Shown in pieces: positions 9,265 through 18,559 of a DNA stretch of 64,000 nt. Source of the DNA: JAQWRV01 sp045564915 (lineage in GTDB: Bacteria; Pseudomonadota; Alphaproteobacteria; Rhodospirillales; Rhodospirillaceae); NCBI GenBank assembly GCA_045564915.1, contig JBJLGL010000015.1, forward strand, positions 1-64,000. The letters are read 5' to 3'. The first letter of the stretch is position 1; every line of letters begins with the position of its first letter. The position numbers and the translations under genes were made by a program. Under the pieces are notes generated by a model, which saw nothing but the letters and a program-made list of their open reading frames with translations, made no database searches and was not told the DNA's origin.

Positions 9265-9265
9265 C

Positions 9266-10867
9266 CTATATAAAGGTCGCGAGAGAGAGCTGTTGGACCC
9301 TAGCCAGGGTAGCAAAAGATATCTCCAGTGCCCGTACATCGTCCTGTAGGCGGACAGCAGCCTCAGTCACGTCAACATTCTCCAGTTGAATCTGCCGTTG
9401 GCCAAGGAAAGAATTGAATTCAATCATATCCTGCTTTGCGTCAAAAATAATCTTTTGATTGAGAGCTAGGCGCTGCGCAACGTCTTGAAGATCGCTGGCT
9501 TGTTCGGTTGACAATGGCGAATGCTCAATAGCGTCATTGATTAATCCTAGAGCATCGACTGCTCGTGTTTGATTATTAATTAAATCTCCTTGTAGAAGTT
9601 GTCCCAGGCCACGGATGGCTTTCTCAAAAGCAGGATCGAGCCCGTTGACACCAAACCTTATAGCTCTGTTATCGTTTACCCTGTGCTCAACTTCAAGTCG
9701 GTCACCGCGGTAATATGGGGCGGCATCCAAGGTTATGGTTTCGCCTGAGATGTTGTTTACCTGTCCTGTAACCCATATTACACGACCGTCTACTACTGGT
9801 GGTGGAGCCCCAGCATTCATGTTCAAGGCAGGCTGCGGCGCAGCAGCAGCAATCTCGGCATTAGTCGGCCAGCGCACCGTATAAGAGCCATCGTTGGTGA
9901 CATCCGTACCGGATAAGAAAACCGTTGTCCCGTCAGGCACTGCCAGGTTGATATTGACGGCACTTGCTGCAGCCGCTGCAGCTCCCACATTAAGGGTTTG
10001 ATCCAGGGTGATCTGGGTGCCGTCCCCAGAAACAGCGGTGATTGTGTAGACACCGTTATTATTAGTTGCGCCCTCAGTTCCGTTGACAAGGATCGTCTGC
10101 CCTACAGTGAGATTACTATATGCACCTTGGACGGATGACGTGATCGTGCCATTGACTCCTACATTAGCGAAGGTGAGATCGCCGAAGGTGCTTTCATCCA
10201 ATGTTGCAGTAATAAAATCACCAGCTGCCCCCGTAATACGTGTCACAGCTGTGGAAGTTCCTTTTAAATCAAAGGTCTCTTGTGTATATGCTGCCGTAAT
10301 GCCTGTGAACTTAGCCTGGCTTAGGTGGGCCGTCCGCGTTTCCGCGTAAGTCGTGTTGATTCCATCGTAATCAGCCTGGAATTCAGCAACATTATTGTAG
10401 GGAACGGTTACCGGTGGGCTATTTGTCTTGCCCCCAGCAAATAAGTATTTTCCATCAACTTGTAGATTTAAGAAAAACTCCATGTCGTTCAGTGCAGAGA
10501 ATGCCCGTTCCTGAATATTCGTAACGGCCATGGTATCCTCTGGTGAGGCGTCGCTCAAATCGCGAGATGTGAACCCGATCAATTCTGATCGTAGCAATCG
10601 GATCACTTCATCCATGCTTTCGACCGTAGTTACCATAGCCTTGGCATTTGTATCTGCGATAGCATTATTCTTAACATATTGCTCCATCCGTAGCCGCTCG
10701 TTTTCTAGACTGATCAAGCGAAAGCTATCGGTAGAGATTCCTTTATAGGTCTGGGATTTTTTTTCTGTCCCAACTTGCATCTGAGTGTCTGACACGCGTG
10801 TCTGCGCTAGCAGCATTTGCTGGACTAGAGCCTGATTGTGTGCAGCTGTACCTATTCTTGAAACCAT
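9266..10867 (-). CDS. flgL: Flagellar hook-associated protein FlgL (HAP3), expanded
   Basis: 533 residues, clearly longer than the usual 300-400. Residues 1-145 and about 390-533 are the flagellin-like helical ends that join hook and filament (VSRIGTAAHNQ at the start, LEISFATLARVQQLSLATF at the end). Between them lies a roughly 240-residue beta-rich insertion with two related modules, about 255-290 (NNNGVYTITAVSGDG) and 311-382 (TNDGSYTVRW, ISGETITLDAA). AGGACA precedes the ATG. It is last in the flgI-flgJ-flgN-like-flgK-flgL row and faces the second GT41 gene. Confidence 0.93.
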   Translation of the reverse strand: MVSRIGTAAHNQALVQQMLLAQTRVSDTQMQVGTEKKSQTYKGISTDSFRLISLENERLRMEQYVKNNAIADTNAKAMVTTVESMDEVIRLLRSELIGFTSRDLSDASPEDTMAVTNIQERAFSALNDMEFFLNLQVDGKYLFAGGKTNSPPVTVPYNNVAEFQADYDGINTTYAETRTAHLSQAKFTGITAAYTQETFDLKGTSTAVTRITGAAGDFITATLDESTFGDLTFANVGVNGTITSSVQGAYSNLTVGQTILVNGTEGATNNNGVYTITAVSGDGTQITLDQTLNVGAAAAAASAVNINLAVPDGTTVFLSGTDVTNDGSYTVRWPTNAEIAAAAPQPALNMNAGAPPPVVDGRVIWVTGQVNNISGETITLDAAPYYRGDRLEVEHRVNDNRAIRFGVNGLDPAFEKAIRGLGQLLQGDLINNQTRAVDALGLINDAIEHSPLSTEQASDLQDVAQRLALNQKIIFDAKQDMIEFNSFLGQRQIQLENVDVTEAAVRLQDDVRALEISFATLARVQQLSLATFI

Positions 10868-10894
10868 AATTTTGTCCTCCTGATTCTCTCAGCT

Positions 10895-13069
10895 TTAAAT
10901 CAGGTTGTTGAGAATTTCGAACATCTGCTGCGTAGTTGAAATGATCTTGGCAGACGCTGCATATGATTGCTCATACACGAGTAATTGACTGAGTTCTTCA
11001 TCAAGGTTTACGCCGGTTAATTGGCCATGCTTTAGTTCTAAAGCGGATTTGATATCGCTCTGGAACTGCAGGTCGGTTTGGACGGCAGCTCCAATAGTGG
11101 AAGCGCGGGATATGATTTCGGCAGCATAATCAGAAAACCGACTAGATCCTGCCGACAGTCCACCGGCTGCTTCAAAAGAAACTTGGGAATTCATTAGGCT
11201 TGCTAATTCAGAAGCAACTTCATTATCACCAGGAGACAGGTAATAACGTCCTATTAGGTTATCAAATTCCACACGGCCGCGGGAGATCAGGCTTGGGTTT
11301 TCTCTCAGAGCAGTATTGACATCTAATCGTTGCGAGAATCCAGTTTCCGCAACGTCTAGACCAAGTAGATCCAGAGCATCTGTGTTAGCCGTTTGCGTAA
11401 TAATGAGCTGCTCACCTTGGATTTGCTGAATACGTAATTTTTCACCGTTTCCTTCAGGCACAACTTCTGCTTCTAAACGTAGATTGAGAACTGCATTAGT
11501 ATTGATCGCGTCTGCGATATTTTGCAGAGTGTCTGCAGGATTAACCGTCAGCGTACCAATTCCAGCGCCAGCAACGGGGTTGGTATTGTCATAAAAAGTT
11601 AAGGTACGTGCCACTGTAGTGGTCAGTCCGTAATTTACTGGTTTGAAATCCGACTCGTAGAATGAAACCTTTGGTGATGTGGTAAAAAAATCATTCAAGC
11701 CAAAGAAGTTTGAGAAGCCCCTAAAACTTTTGTCGTCAACACCGTCACCTTCATGGTCGAGTGCAATGGTGATATCATCGGGCGGGCTACCTTTTACGGC
11801 TGTTCCTTCGTCACGAAACGCAATTCCAAAACTTTCGGTTCTAAGGTTGAATTCCAGCTTCCCGGCTGCGTTGACCGCGAATGAAGCATTGGCGAGCTGT
11901 GCGTCTTGGGCTCTGATCCACGTTTGGATGGCTGCTGTTGCGGCGTTGACTGTGCCCGTGGTGAAGCCGAGACCCCCCGCCCTTAGGTTGGTAGAAAAAG
12001 CCTCTGTTCCATCAGGATTGTATAGAACAATGCTGACATCACCATTGGTAATATCAATTTCCTGGGTTGCGGAGTCCATAAAGGTCCGGCTACCCACCTG
12101 TTGTGTTACGACAGATGGATAAGATGTACCACGGTTATGCACCAGATTGATTTCTTCGATTAAGTTGCGTGCTAGTTCATCCATCTGCGACTGCATTTCT
12201 GGCAGCCTCCTGTCGCGCATTTCAACTAAGCCCGCTAAACGACCACCACGGATATCGTTAGTTATATCGAGTACGCCAGCAAAAATACCGGTTAGATCGC
12301 CACCCGCGTGAGTATTTTCAGGACTCATTTGGCTTATGGCGACATGACTCATTTGTACGGGTACATTGCTTACGAGAGTTGTCCCGTCTTTGGTATAGAC
12401 TGTTGCCGCACCATTTGAAGTAAAGAAATAACTAATATCGATGATCTCACCTAGCCTATTGAGCACTGCATCACGCTTATCTTCATAGTCTTCTGTTTGA
12501 CGTGGCGGGTAGCTAGAGACGGAGATCTGATCGTTCAAGTTACCGAGGGTAGTTAGGAGTCCATTCATCTCGACGACTAGGCGTTCAATCTCTCGGTCAG
12601 TGTCCAAGCGTAACCCTTGAACCGTATCACTCATGCGTTTGAGCTTTGATGCGACCTCAACACCAGCCTGAACCGTTGATAGATGTGTTGCAGACTTCTC
12701 TGGTTCTGTTGCAAGTAATTCAAATTCGTTGGCCAGTTTATTGACTGTATGGGCGATAGAAGTATTACTCTGTGGCGAACCAAATACGTCAGCGACGCGA
12801 TTCCAGTAGCTGTCTTCGGTTTCTAGCTTTCCGAATCCGCTCAACTCATTCCGCAGATCTTCCAGTAGGTTTTGATCAACATTGTTCAGGATATCACCAA
12901 CAAAAACACCAGAACCTACACCAGCAAGAACACGCGATGAGGGTTCGAGAATCTTTCGGGTATAACCCTCAGTATTCACATTGGCGATATTGTGTGAGAC
13001 TGAATCCAGACCAGCTTGGGCTGTATTTAGTCCCGTAATTGCTGAATTAAGTGCGAGGGTTAGCGACAT
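10895..13069 (-). CDS. flgK: Flagellar hook-associated protein FlgK (HAP1)
   Basis: 724-residue HAP1, which joins the hook to the filament with FlgL. The N-terminus has the rod/hook signature (LNSAITGLNTAQAGLDSVSHNIANVNTEGYTRK, residues 8-40). The C-terminus has the matching helix LSQLLVYEQSYAASAKIISTTQQMFEILNNLI. The middle (about 330-600) is variable and makes the protein longer than the roughly 550 residues of enteric FlgK. It precedes flgL by 27 bases and is probably cotranscribed. Confidence 0.95.
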   Translation of the reverse strand: MSLTLALNSAITGLNTAQAGLDSVSHNIANVNTEGYTRKILEPSSRVLAGVGSGVFVGDILNNVDQNLLEDLRNELSGFGKLETEDSYWNRVADVFGSPQSNTSIAHTVNKLANEFELLATEPEKSATHLSTVQAGVEVASKLKRMSDTVQGLRLDTDREIERLVVEMNGLLTTLGNLNDQISVSSYPPRQTEDYEDKRDAVLNRLGEIIDISYFFTSNGAATVYTKDGTTLVSNVPVQMSHVAISQMSPENTHAGGDLTGIFAGVLDITNDIRGGRLAGLVEMRDRRLPEMQSQMDELARNLIEEINLVHNRGTSYPSVVTQQVGSRTFMDSATQEIDITNGDVSIVLYNPDGTEAFSTNLRAGGLGFTTGTVNAATAAIQTWIRAQDAQLANASFAVNAAGKLEFNLRTESFGIAFRDEGTAVKGSPPDDITIALDHEGDGVDDKSFRGFSNFFGLNDFFTTSPKVSFYESDFKPVNYGLTTTVARTLTFYDNTNPVAGAGIGTLTVNPADTLQNIADAINTNAVLNLRLEAEVVPEGNGEKLRIQQIQGEQLIITQTANTDALDLLGLDVAETGFSQRLDVNTALRENPSLISRGRVEFDNLIGRYYLSPGDNEVASELASLMNSQVSFEAAGGLSAGSSRFSDYAAEIISRASTIGAAVQTDLQFQSDIKSALELKHGQLTGVNLDEELSQLLVYEQSYAASAKIISTTQQMFEILNNLI

Positions 13070-13112
13070 TGCTGTAGCCCCTGATTAATCCAGCTTATGA
13101 GAGGATGTGTGA

Positions 13113-13655
13113 TCATGTTATCTCGTTTAAACTCACAGCCATGTTACGTTTAAGGGCAGTGTGCCCATCAAGATTCCCATCCTCCGAATAAGACGTTGAT
13201 TTGCGTTCCTGTCTCTCGCGTACGGCATCGACAACTGTTTTTAGGAATGTGTTGATGACTTTAATATTCGCACGTAAAAGACTAGCATTCTCCTTCATTA
13301 GTTCCGTAAGGTGTGAGCCGGCTTGAATGAGCGAGTTGCGCTTGCCTTCTTCCATTTCTTTTAGCACTTCGGGATTGCGGTGGAGCCCATTCATCTGTTG
13401 CTGGTATAAACGCGCCAGATCCGTTTTCTTTTCTTCTAGTGCACGTACATTCTCGACCTGATGTTTTTTTAAAGCTGAGTTTTCTTTCTTAAGTATGTCA
13501 TTGAGCTGACTGATCACGGTGAATATGTCTTCACCTTTATTACGTGGCTTTACATTAAGATCGGCATACCCACGTCTAGCCCCTGTTTTGGAGCCCACTC
13601 TATGATTCATTCTCGAGCCGGTCATATGGCCCTGCATGTGGCGAACGGTACTCAT
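13113..13655 (-). CDS. Putative FlgN-like export chaperone
   Basis: 180 residues. Residues about 45-155 are a long charged helix pair (IFTVISQLNDILKKENSALKK, then EEKKTDLARLYQQQ and KENASLLRANIKVINTFL), the pattern of FlgN, which binds FlgK and FlgL before export. The location directly upstream of flgK supports this. The N-terminal 30 residues are rich in Met, Arg, His and Gly and unlike typical FlgN, so translation may begin at a later Met (7, 11 or 16); the first ATG has AAAGGTTG upstream. The family call rests on helix pattern and context, not on a strong motif. Confidence 0.6.
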   Translation of the reverse strand: MSTVRHMQGHMTGSRMNHRVGSKTGARRGYADLNVKPRNKGEDIFTVISQLNDILKKENSALKKHQVENVRALEEKKTDLARLYQQQMNGLHRNPEVLKEMEEGKRNSLIQAGSHLTELMKENASLLRANIKVINTFLKTVVDAVRERQERKSTSYSEDGNLDGHTALKRNMAVSLNEIT

Positions 13656-13656
13656 A

Positions 13657-14097
13657 TCAAATCAACCTTTCTATAGACGGGCCTGTGGGAGGAGCTAACA
13701 CTGCGTCAGAGTTGGCTGCTAGCGCCGCGATCTTATCCATAGCTGAAGACTGTTCTTCACTTGTCATGGCATTTTGTGTTTGTAGTAAAGAACGCACCAC
13801 TGCATCTGCGATGCCTAGAGGATTACTCTTAGCAATTTCTTTGCCATACTCCTGGTTTAGCATCGACTTCCACACGTTCTCAGCGTGGCCGCCACTGAAC
13901 ATGCCGTCGCTTTCGGTATCTGTATGCATCAACTCAACCATCTGACCGATAAAGAAGGCTTCGAATTGCTCACCAGCAGCTCGGGCTTGCTGTTCCGTCA
14001 TGGACCCTGCTTCTTTGGTCTGTCTTTGCAGTTGGTTCTGGACCCCTAGGCTATAGGCATCCCGTGCATTGGTAAGGATGGCAGCACTGTCAATCAT
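13657..14097 (-). CDS. flgJ: Rod-binding protein, FlgJ N-terminal type
   Basis: 146-residue rod-binding domain: EQFEAFFIGQMVELMHT (about 46-62), FSGGHAENVWKSMLNQEYGKEIA (about 68-90) and LGIADAVVRSLLQTQ. It lacks the muramidase domain of enteric FlgJ, as is normal in alphaproteobacteria. It is a scaffold for rod assembly in the periplasm. The ATG at 14097 overlaps the flgI stop (TGATG); a GTG one codon earlier is also in frame. The overlap indicates coupling with flgI. Confidence 0.9.
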   Translation of the reverse strand: MIDSAAILTNARDAYSLGVQNQLQRQTKEAGSMTEQQARAAGEQFEAFFIGQMVELMHTDTESDGMFSGGHAENVWKSMLNQEYGKEIAKSNPLGIADAVVRSLLQTQNAMTSEEQSSAMDKIAALAANSDAVLAPPTGPSIERLI

Positions 14098-15275
14098 CAC
14101 ATCACCTGTATTTCAGCCTGCAAAGCGCCGGATGCTTTCACAGCTTGCAAAATTGAAATCATGTCTCGTGGACCAACACCGAGAGAGTTAAGTCCGTTTA
14201 CTAGCTCTTGGAGATTAACCCCTCCGTTAACGACTGCTAGGCGATTCTCTTCATCTTCATCAATCTCAATATCTGTCCTTGGCACCACGACGGTTTCGCC
14301 GGCTTCAGAGAATGGTGCCGGTTGTGAAACTTGAGGTGTCTCTGTGACGCGGATAGTGAGATTCCCTTGGGCGATAGCGACCTTAGAAATTCTTACATCA
14401 TCACCGATTACAATTACGCCCGTCTGTTCATCAATCACAACTCGAGCTGGAAGATCTGGCTCGACACGCAATTGCTCGATATCGGTGACAAGACTAACTA
14501 CTGAGTTGGCATAGTCCTCAGGCACTTGAAGCTGCACAGTACCGGGGTCGGTTGCCATAGCAGCCGTAGTGCCAAGAAAAGCGTTGATAGCATTTGCCAT
14601 CCGACGCGCTGTAGTGAAGTCGGGATTATGGAGTCCAACCTTGACCGACGTAAGATCTGCCAGTGCAAAATCAACCTCGCGTTCTATAATAGCACCATTT
14701 GGGATACGCCCACTCGTTGGCACTCCGCGCGATACGGTAGCTGCTGCCCCCTGCACAACAAAGCCACCTACTTGCACAGGCCCCTGAGCAACGGCATAGA
14801 CTTCGCCGTCAGCTCCAATTAGAGGCGTGACCGCAAGTACACCACCTTGGAGACTTTCAGCATCACCTAAGGAACTGATGGTAACGTCTGCCCTAGTACC
14901 TTGGCGGGAAAAGGGTTGCATCGTTGATGTTACCAATACCGCTGCACTATTGTCGGTATCCAACTCACCATCGCGGGTGTTAACGCCTAAACGTTCGAGC
15001 ATCCCGATCAGACTTTCCTTGGTGGCGGCTATGGAATTGAGGTCATCTCCAGTGCCTTGAAGACCTGTGACTATGCCGTATCCAACAAGCTGATTCTCGC
15101 GCACGCCTTCAAACGTAGCTAGATCCTTGATACGGGAAGATGCCTGCGTAGCTCCTGCGCTAGCAAGAATCATGGCGACTAGGAGAACATGCATTCCAAT
15201 CAACCAGACCTCATCTATCAGGGTCTTTAGATCGATAGCGGTGAGGCATTTTGCAAAAAGTCGCAAACTCAACAT
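14097..15275 (-). CDS. flgI: Flagellar P-ring protein FlgI
   Basis: 392-residue P-ring protein located in the peptidoglycan layer around the rod. After a signal segment (about 28-46, VLLVAMILASAGATQA) come the typical IKDLATFEGVRENQLVGYGIVTGL, GDAESLQGGVLAVTPL and the C-terminal LVNGLNSLGVGPRDMISILQAVK. The first ATG has a good GAGG site; Met28 would give a signal peptide of more usual length. It starts a minus-strand row with flgJ, a FlgN-like gene, flgK and flgL. A sigma-54 promoter motif lies about 95 bases upstream. Confidence 0.96.
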   Translation of the reverse strand: MLSLRLFAKCLTAIDLKTLIDEVWLIGMHVLLVAMILASAGATQASSRIKDLATFEGVRENQLVGYGIVTGLQGTGDDLNSIAATKESLIGMLERLGVNTRDGELDTDNSAAVLVTSTMQPFSRQGTRADVTISSLGDAESLQGGVLAVTPLIGADGEVYAVAQGPVQVGGFVVQGAAATVSRGVPTSGRIPNGAIIEREVDFALADLTSVKVGLHNPDFTTARRMANAINAFLGTTAAMATDPGTVQLQVPEDYANSVVSLVTDIEQLRVEPDLPARVVIDEQTGVIVIGDDVRISKVAIAQGNLTIRVTETPQVSQPAPFSEAGETVVVPRTDIEIDEDEENRLAVVNGGVNLQELVNGLNSLGVGPRDMISILQAVKASGALQAEIQVM

Positions 15276-15593
15276 TCAGTCCTCTTTCCCGGACTTTTTC
15301 CGGACTTTTCTGGGTCATGACCGCGGCCGTACCTTTGACCACCCTTCTATTATTTCTGTGTCATCTCATGCGAAAAGCATGCCAACTCACAAAAATCTGT
15401 AACCCTATGGAAATGAATGATTTTCTGCTGTAGCAAGAAGGTGTACACTCTTAGCCACCGGAACAAATGAGTACTATACTCGGCAATAGTTGCCTGGCTT
15501 GAGACTTATTGGACCGTGCTATGAAGAGAATATGGATCAAAGCAGGCACAGATATCACCTTGAACTATTGGTGCATGGCTGTGCAGCGGCAGA
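15276..15593. other. Divergent intergenic region flgI/fliX
   Basis: 318 bases without a credible gene. It holds the RpoN-type promoter facing flgI (15368-15385) and must also hold a promoter for fliX. The segment CCCGGACTTTTTCCGGACTTTT near 15289-15310 contains a short direct repeat of CCGGACTTTT. No other feature was recognised. Confidence 0.6.
15368..15385 (-). promoter_or_regulatory. Sigma-54 (RpoN) promoter for flgI row
   Basis: On the minus strand TTGGCATGCTTTTCGCAT matches the sigma-54 consensus TGGCAC-N5-TTGC with the diagnostic GG-N10-GC spacing. The deviations are T for C in the -24 box and C for T in the -12 box. The predicted transcript start is about 80 bases before the flgI ATG. 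RpoN controls rod, ring and hook genes in Caulobacter. Confidence 0.65.
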
Positions 15594-16070
15594 ATGGCGA
15601 CCATAATGGCTATTAGAGTCCAGGGACCAGGCAGTTCCAACCAAATTCAGCGCAAGAAGACGGAAAAGCCCAAGAAGGCCTCAAAACCAGGTCAATTTGC
15701 TGCCCATTTACGTCGTTTGGATGGAGCCTCGGAAACCGAAACGGGCGCTAAAGAGCAGATATCCTCAACAACTGGTATTGGAGGCATATTAGCTGCACAG
15801 GCCATTGACCCAGCAACTGGCGAGATACCTTCTTACGAAGAGCGTAAGAGCAGGGCCCGCCGTGGCCTGGAGATTCTTGGGCGACTTGAGCAAATCCGTA
15901 ATGGTTTGCTTCTTGGCTCAATCCCCAAAGACCATTTAGCCCTCTTGGCTAGATTAGTTCGCCAAAAACGCGAGCGCGGTACTGACCCACTCATCTCACA
16001 GCTATTAGATGAAATTGAACTCAGAGCTGAGGTTGAACTGGCTAAATTGTCCCAGCGCAAAAAAGCATAG
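15594..16070 (+). CDS. fliX: Flagellar assembly regulator FliX
   Basis: 158-residue FliX-like protein. In Caulobacter FliX couples early basal-body assembly to RpoN-dependent transcription through FlbD. The N-terminal third is basic, polar and probably disordered. The C-terminal helical domain carries the family pattern (RARRGLEILGRLEQIRNGLLLGSIP, about 83-107, then the LLDEIELRAEVELAKL tail). Start choice is open between the ATG at 15594 and one at 15606. It is divergent from flgI and followed by dksA, a gene order known in alphaproteobacteria. Confidence 0.85.
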   Translation: MATIMAIRVQGPGSSNQIQRKKTEKPKKASKPGQFAAHLRRLDGASETETGAKEQISSTTGIGGILAAQAIDPATGEIPSYEERKSRARRGLEILGRLEQIRNGLLLGSIPKDHLALLARLVRQKRERGTDPLISQLLDEIELRAEVELAKLSQRKKA

Positions 16071-16217
16071 CCTATTACAGTAACTAATTTCGTTGCAGAC
16101 CATCTTTTGAACCATACCTAACAACTTTTTGGTTTGTCAGTTTTTCCCTATTGCAGCTACACAATCCGATCCGTATAGTCCCGCGCCATTGGCGCAGATA
16201 AGCTACGTTAGGTACCC

Positions 16218-16637
16218 ATGACTGTCCCTTTACCGCCGGACTACCGTCCAACAAAAAAAGAACCATTTATGAACTCTCACCAACAGGAGTACTTCCGCAG
16301 GAAACTGCTTGGATGGCGCGGTGACCTGTTGAAAGAAGCTGAAGATACCTTGGAGAGTCTCCAAGATGGCGGCGGCCTGCAGGAGCCAGATCTTACAGAT
16401 CGTGCGTCAGCGGAAATGGAGCGTTCTCTAGAACTGCGTACACGTGATCGTGCCCGCAAACTGATCTCCAAGATAGACTCAGCATTGCAGCGACTAGAGG
16501 ACGGCACCTACGGCTATTGCGAGGAAACCGATGAGCCCATCAGTCTCAAAAGGTTAGAAGCACGACCTATTGCAACCTTAAGCTTAGAAGCTCAGGAGCG
16601 TCACGAACGTATGGAACGGACTCATAGGTCTGACTAG
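16218..16637 (+). CDS. dksA: RNA polymerase-binding transcription factor DksA
   Basis: 139-residue DksA, which binds the RNA polymerase secondary channel and works with ppGpp. The coiled-coil tip motif DxxDxA is present (Asp58, Asp61, Ala63). The C-terminal globular part (YGYCEETDEPISLKRLEARP) keeps only one of the four zinc cysteines: Cys101 remains, and the other positions are Thr104, Ser122 and Ala125. Single-cysteine DksA proteins are known in alphaproteobacteria, so the gene is not broken. An AGGT site precedes the ATG; Met18 is an alternative start. Confidence 0.9.
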   Translation: MTVPLPPDYRPTKKEPFMNSHQQEYFRRKLLGWRGDLLKEAEDTLESLQDGGGLQEPDLTDRASAEMERSLELRTRDRARKLISKIDSALQRLEDGTYGYCEETDEPISLKRLEARPIATLSLEAQERHERMERTHRSD

Positions 16638-16745
16638 CAGACGTACTACTCAAGTAAAAGTTCTTGCAGCTAGCGATTACTTCTTCCTACGAGCTGGCAC
16701 AATGAAACAGCGAATCTAAAACCTCTACAACTCTATGCACAGTTC

Positions 16746-18251
16746 TTAGTCCTTTGCTTCAAGGGTGTGGTATCGGACGAAACCAAAGGGTGCTCTGTAG
16801 GTTTTGACCTCTTTACCAATAGCGTCCGGATGAATCTCTTCGTACATAATAATACCAGGTGGATCGTCGTGCAGGTCGTGCAGAAGCCCGCTAACAATCT
16901 TACGACGTTTCTCCTTGTCAAATTCTCGATCTGCTGCAAGAGCTCTCTCAGCGATATCCACTCGACATATCCATGGTCTGGGCCACAGGCAGGAGTGGAA
17001 GCGCAAGGAGGATAGGGGATCGAGTGATGGGAGCGAACCATAATTCATATTGAAGGCTTTGCCATTCCATGGTGCGCCATAGATACTTTGAATTTGTTTG
17101 GACATCGGCACACGTATCAGCTCAACGTTGACACCAACTTGCTTAAGATATTGAACAATTTGCAAATATATAGCGGCCTTTTCGCTACTGGGTACTGCGA
17201 CTTGAAATTCAATAGAGAATCCATCTGGGTAGCCCGCTTCGGTTAGAAGCGAGCGTGCTTTGTCCGGATCATAGGGGTATGTAAGCAGATTTGGATTATA
17301 CCCAAACGTTCCCCTGGCTGCGGGTTGGGTTGCAGCCCTAGTGATTCCAAGTAATAGAGCTTTAACAATCATTTCCATATCGACTGCATAGTTTAAGGCT
17401 TGGCGCACCCTTTTGTCTTGCAGGGGGCTTTCCACCTCTGTGATGAACTGCCACATTTGCACCGACTTGCGCTCGCGATAATTTATCCACGCGCCAGCTG
17501 CTTCTACTTGGTCGATGTCGGAGGGGTCGATATTAAAGGCGATATCTACAGAGCCGGACAATAGGGCTTGGGTACGCGCTGTAGCGTCGGTTACGCCAAT
17601 AAATTTGATCCGGTCTAACTTGGCTGGACGCCAGGCGTAAGGGTTGGGTACGGCGCTTGCCTGACCTGGCTCCCAGGCATCTACCATGAATGTGCCGGTA
17701 CCGTGTGGGGCTAGCGCAAAAGCTGCAGGCCCCACATCTTTAAAATATCTGGGTGGATGAATGCGAAGACCAGCAAAGCGACTAGGTATCATGCTATCTG
17801 GCTGACTTGTCTTGACCTCGAGTGTCAGACGGTCACGTGCGCGGACTCGGTCTACTGTGCGTAATTCCCTATATGCTGAGAGAACCCGGCCCTCGTCAGA
17901 TAGTAGGAAATTGATTGTTTCTTGGGCAGCAATAGCGTCAAAACTTTCTCCATTAGAGAAATGAATGCCATCTCTCATGCGAAAGACCCAAGTCAACTGG
18001 TCTTCTATATACCAACTTTCTGCTAGTGCTCCACGAAGGGCGCCGTCGTCGTCAAGTTCTGTTAGGGTGTCAAATAGCGCGCTCCAAATAAAAACGGGTG
18101 GGAAGCCGCCGGAGGTGTGCGGGTTGCCGTTTCCTGGTGGCATACTTTCCATGCCTATGCGGAGGGTGACTTCTGCTAGAACAGTCGATGCGGAAAAGTT
18201 AAGCCAGAATAATGCTATAACTACTCCGGCAAAGAACTGTTGGGCCATCAT
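16746..18251 (-). CDS. ABC transporter substrate-binding protein, family 5 (peptide type)
   Basis: About 501-residue periplasmic binding protein of the oligopeptide/dipeptide/nickel type. It has a signal peptide (about 1-27, FFAGVVIALFWLNFSASTVLA), the opening pattern PPVFIWSALFDTLTEL, LAESW with FRMRDGIHFSNGE, and the later VRQALNYAVDMEMIV and YPYDPDKARSLLTEAGYPDGF. The ligand cannot be predicted. No permease or ATPase gene is adjacent, so it is an orphan component sitting among flagellar genes. The frame can start at a GTG at 18281; the ATG at 18251 gives a better signal peptide. Confidence 0.88.
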   Translation of the reverse strand: MMAQQFFAGVVIALFWLNFSASTVLAEVTLRIGMESMPPGNGNPHTSGGFPPVFIWSALFDTLTELDDDGALRGALAESWYIEDQLTWVFRMRDGIHFSNGESFDAIAAQETINFLLSDEGRVLSAYRELRTVDRVRARDRLTLEVKTSQPDSMIPSRFAGLRIHPPRYFKDVGPAAFALAPHGTGTFMVDAWEPGQASAVPNPYAWRPAKLDRIKFIGVTDATARTQALLSGSVDIAFNIDPSDIDQVEAAGAWINYRERKSVQMWQFITEVESPLQDKRVRQALNYAVDMEMIVKALLLGITRAATQPAARGTFGYNPNLLTYPYDPDKARSLLTEAGYPDGFSIEFQVAVPSSEKAAIYLQIVQYLKQVGVNVELIRVPMSKQIQSIYGAPWNGKAFNMNYGSLPSLDPLSSLRFHSCLWPRPWICRVDIAERALAADREFDKEKRRKIVSGLLHDLHDDPPGIIMYEEIHPDAIGKEVKTYRAPFGFVRYHTLEAKD

Positions 18252-18559
18252 CTTACCACTATTAGTCGGTTCGTTTAGCACAGAATCTGTATCGATTAGC
18301 CAATGAGAGGCGGCCTATTTTCCGCATCGTAAGTGGGTGAAACGGATGGTCAAGGCGTTAGTAATAAAATAGACGATGGCGTCAAGTTCTGGAGGCGAGG
18401 CTAGGGATCTCGTAGAGGGGTGCCTTAATCCCCTGCCTGTCTGCAGCAACTGCCAGACTAAACAGATATGGCGACACTCATCCTAAACAAAGAGGTCAAT
18501 GCAAGCAGACTTATGCACTATGTAGAAAAAAGAAACGATTCCCGTTACCAGGAACCTCT

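Noticed and set aside
16733..17041. A 102-codon minus-strand frame overlapping the binding-protein gene
   Set aside because: It overlaps the end of a gene with clear family motifs in another frame and has no motif of its own.
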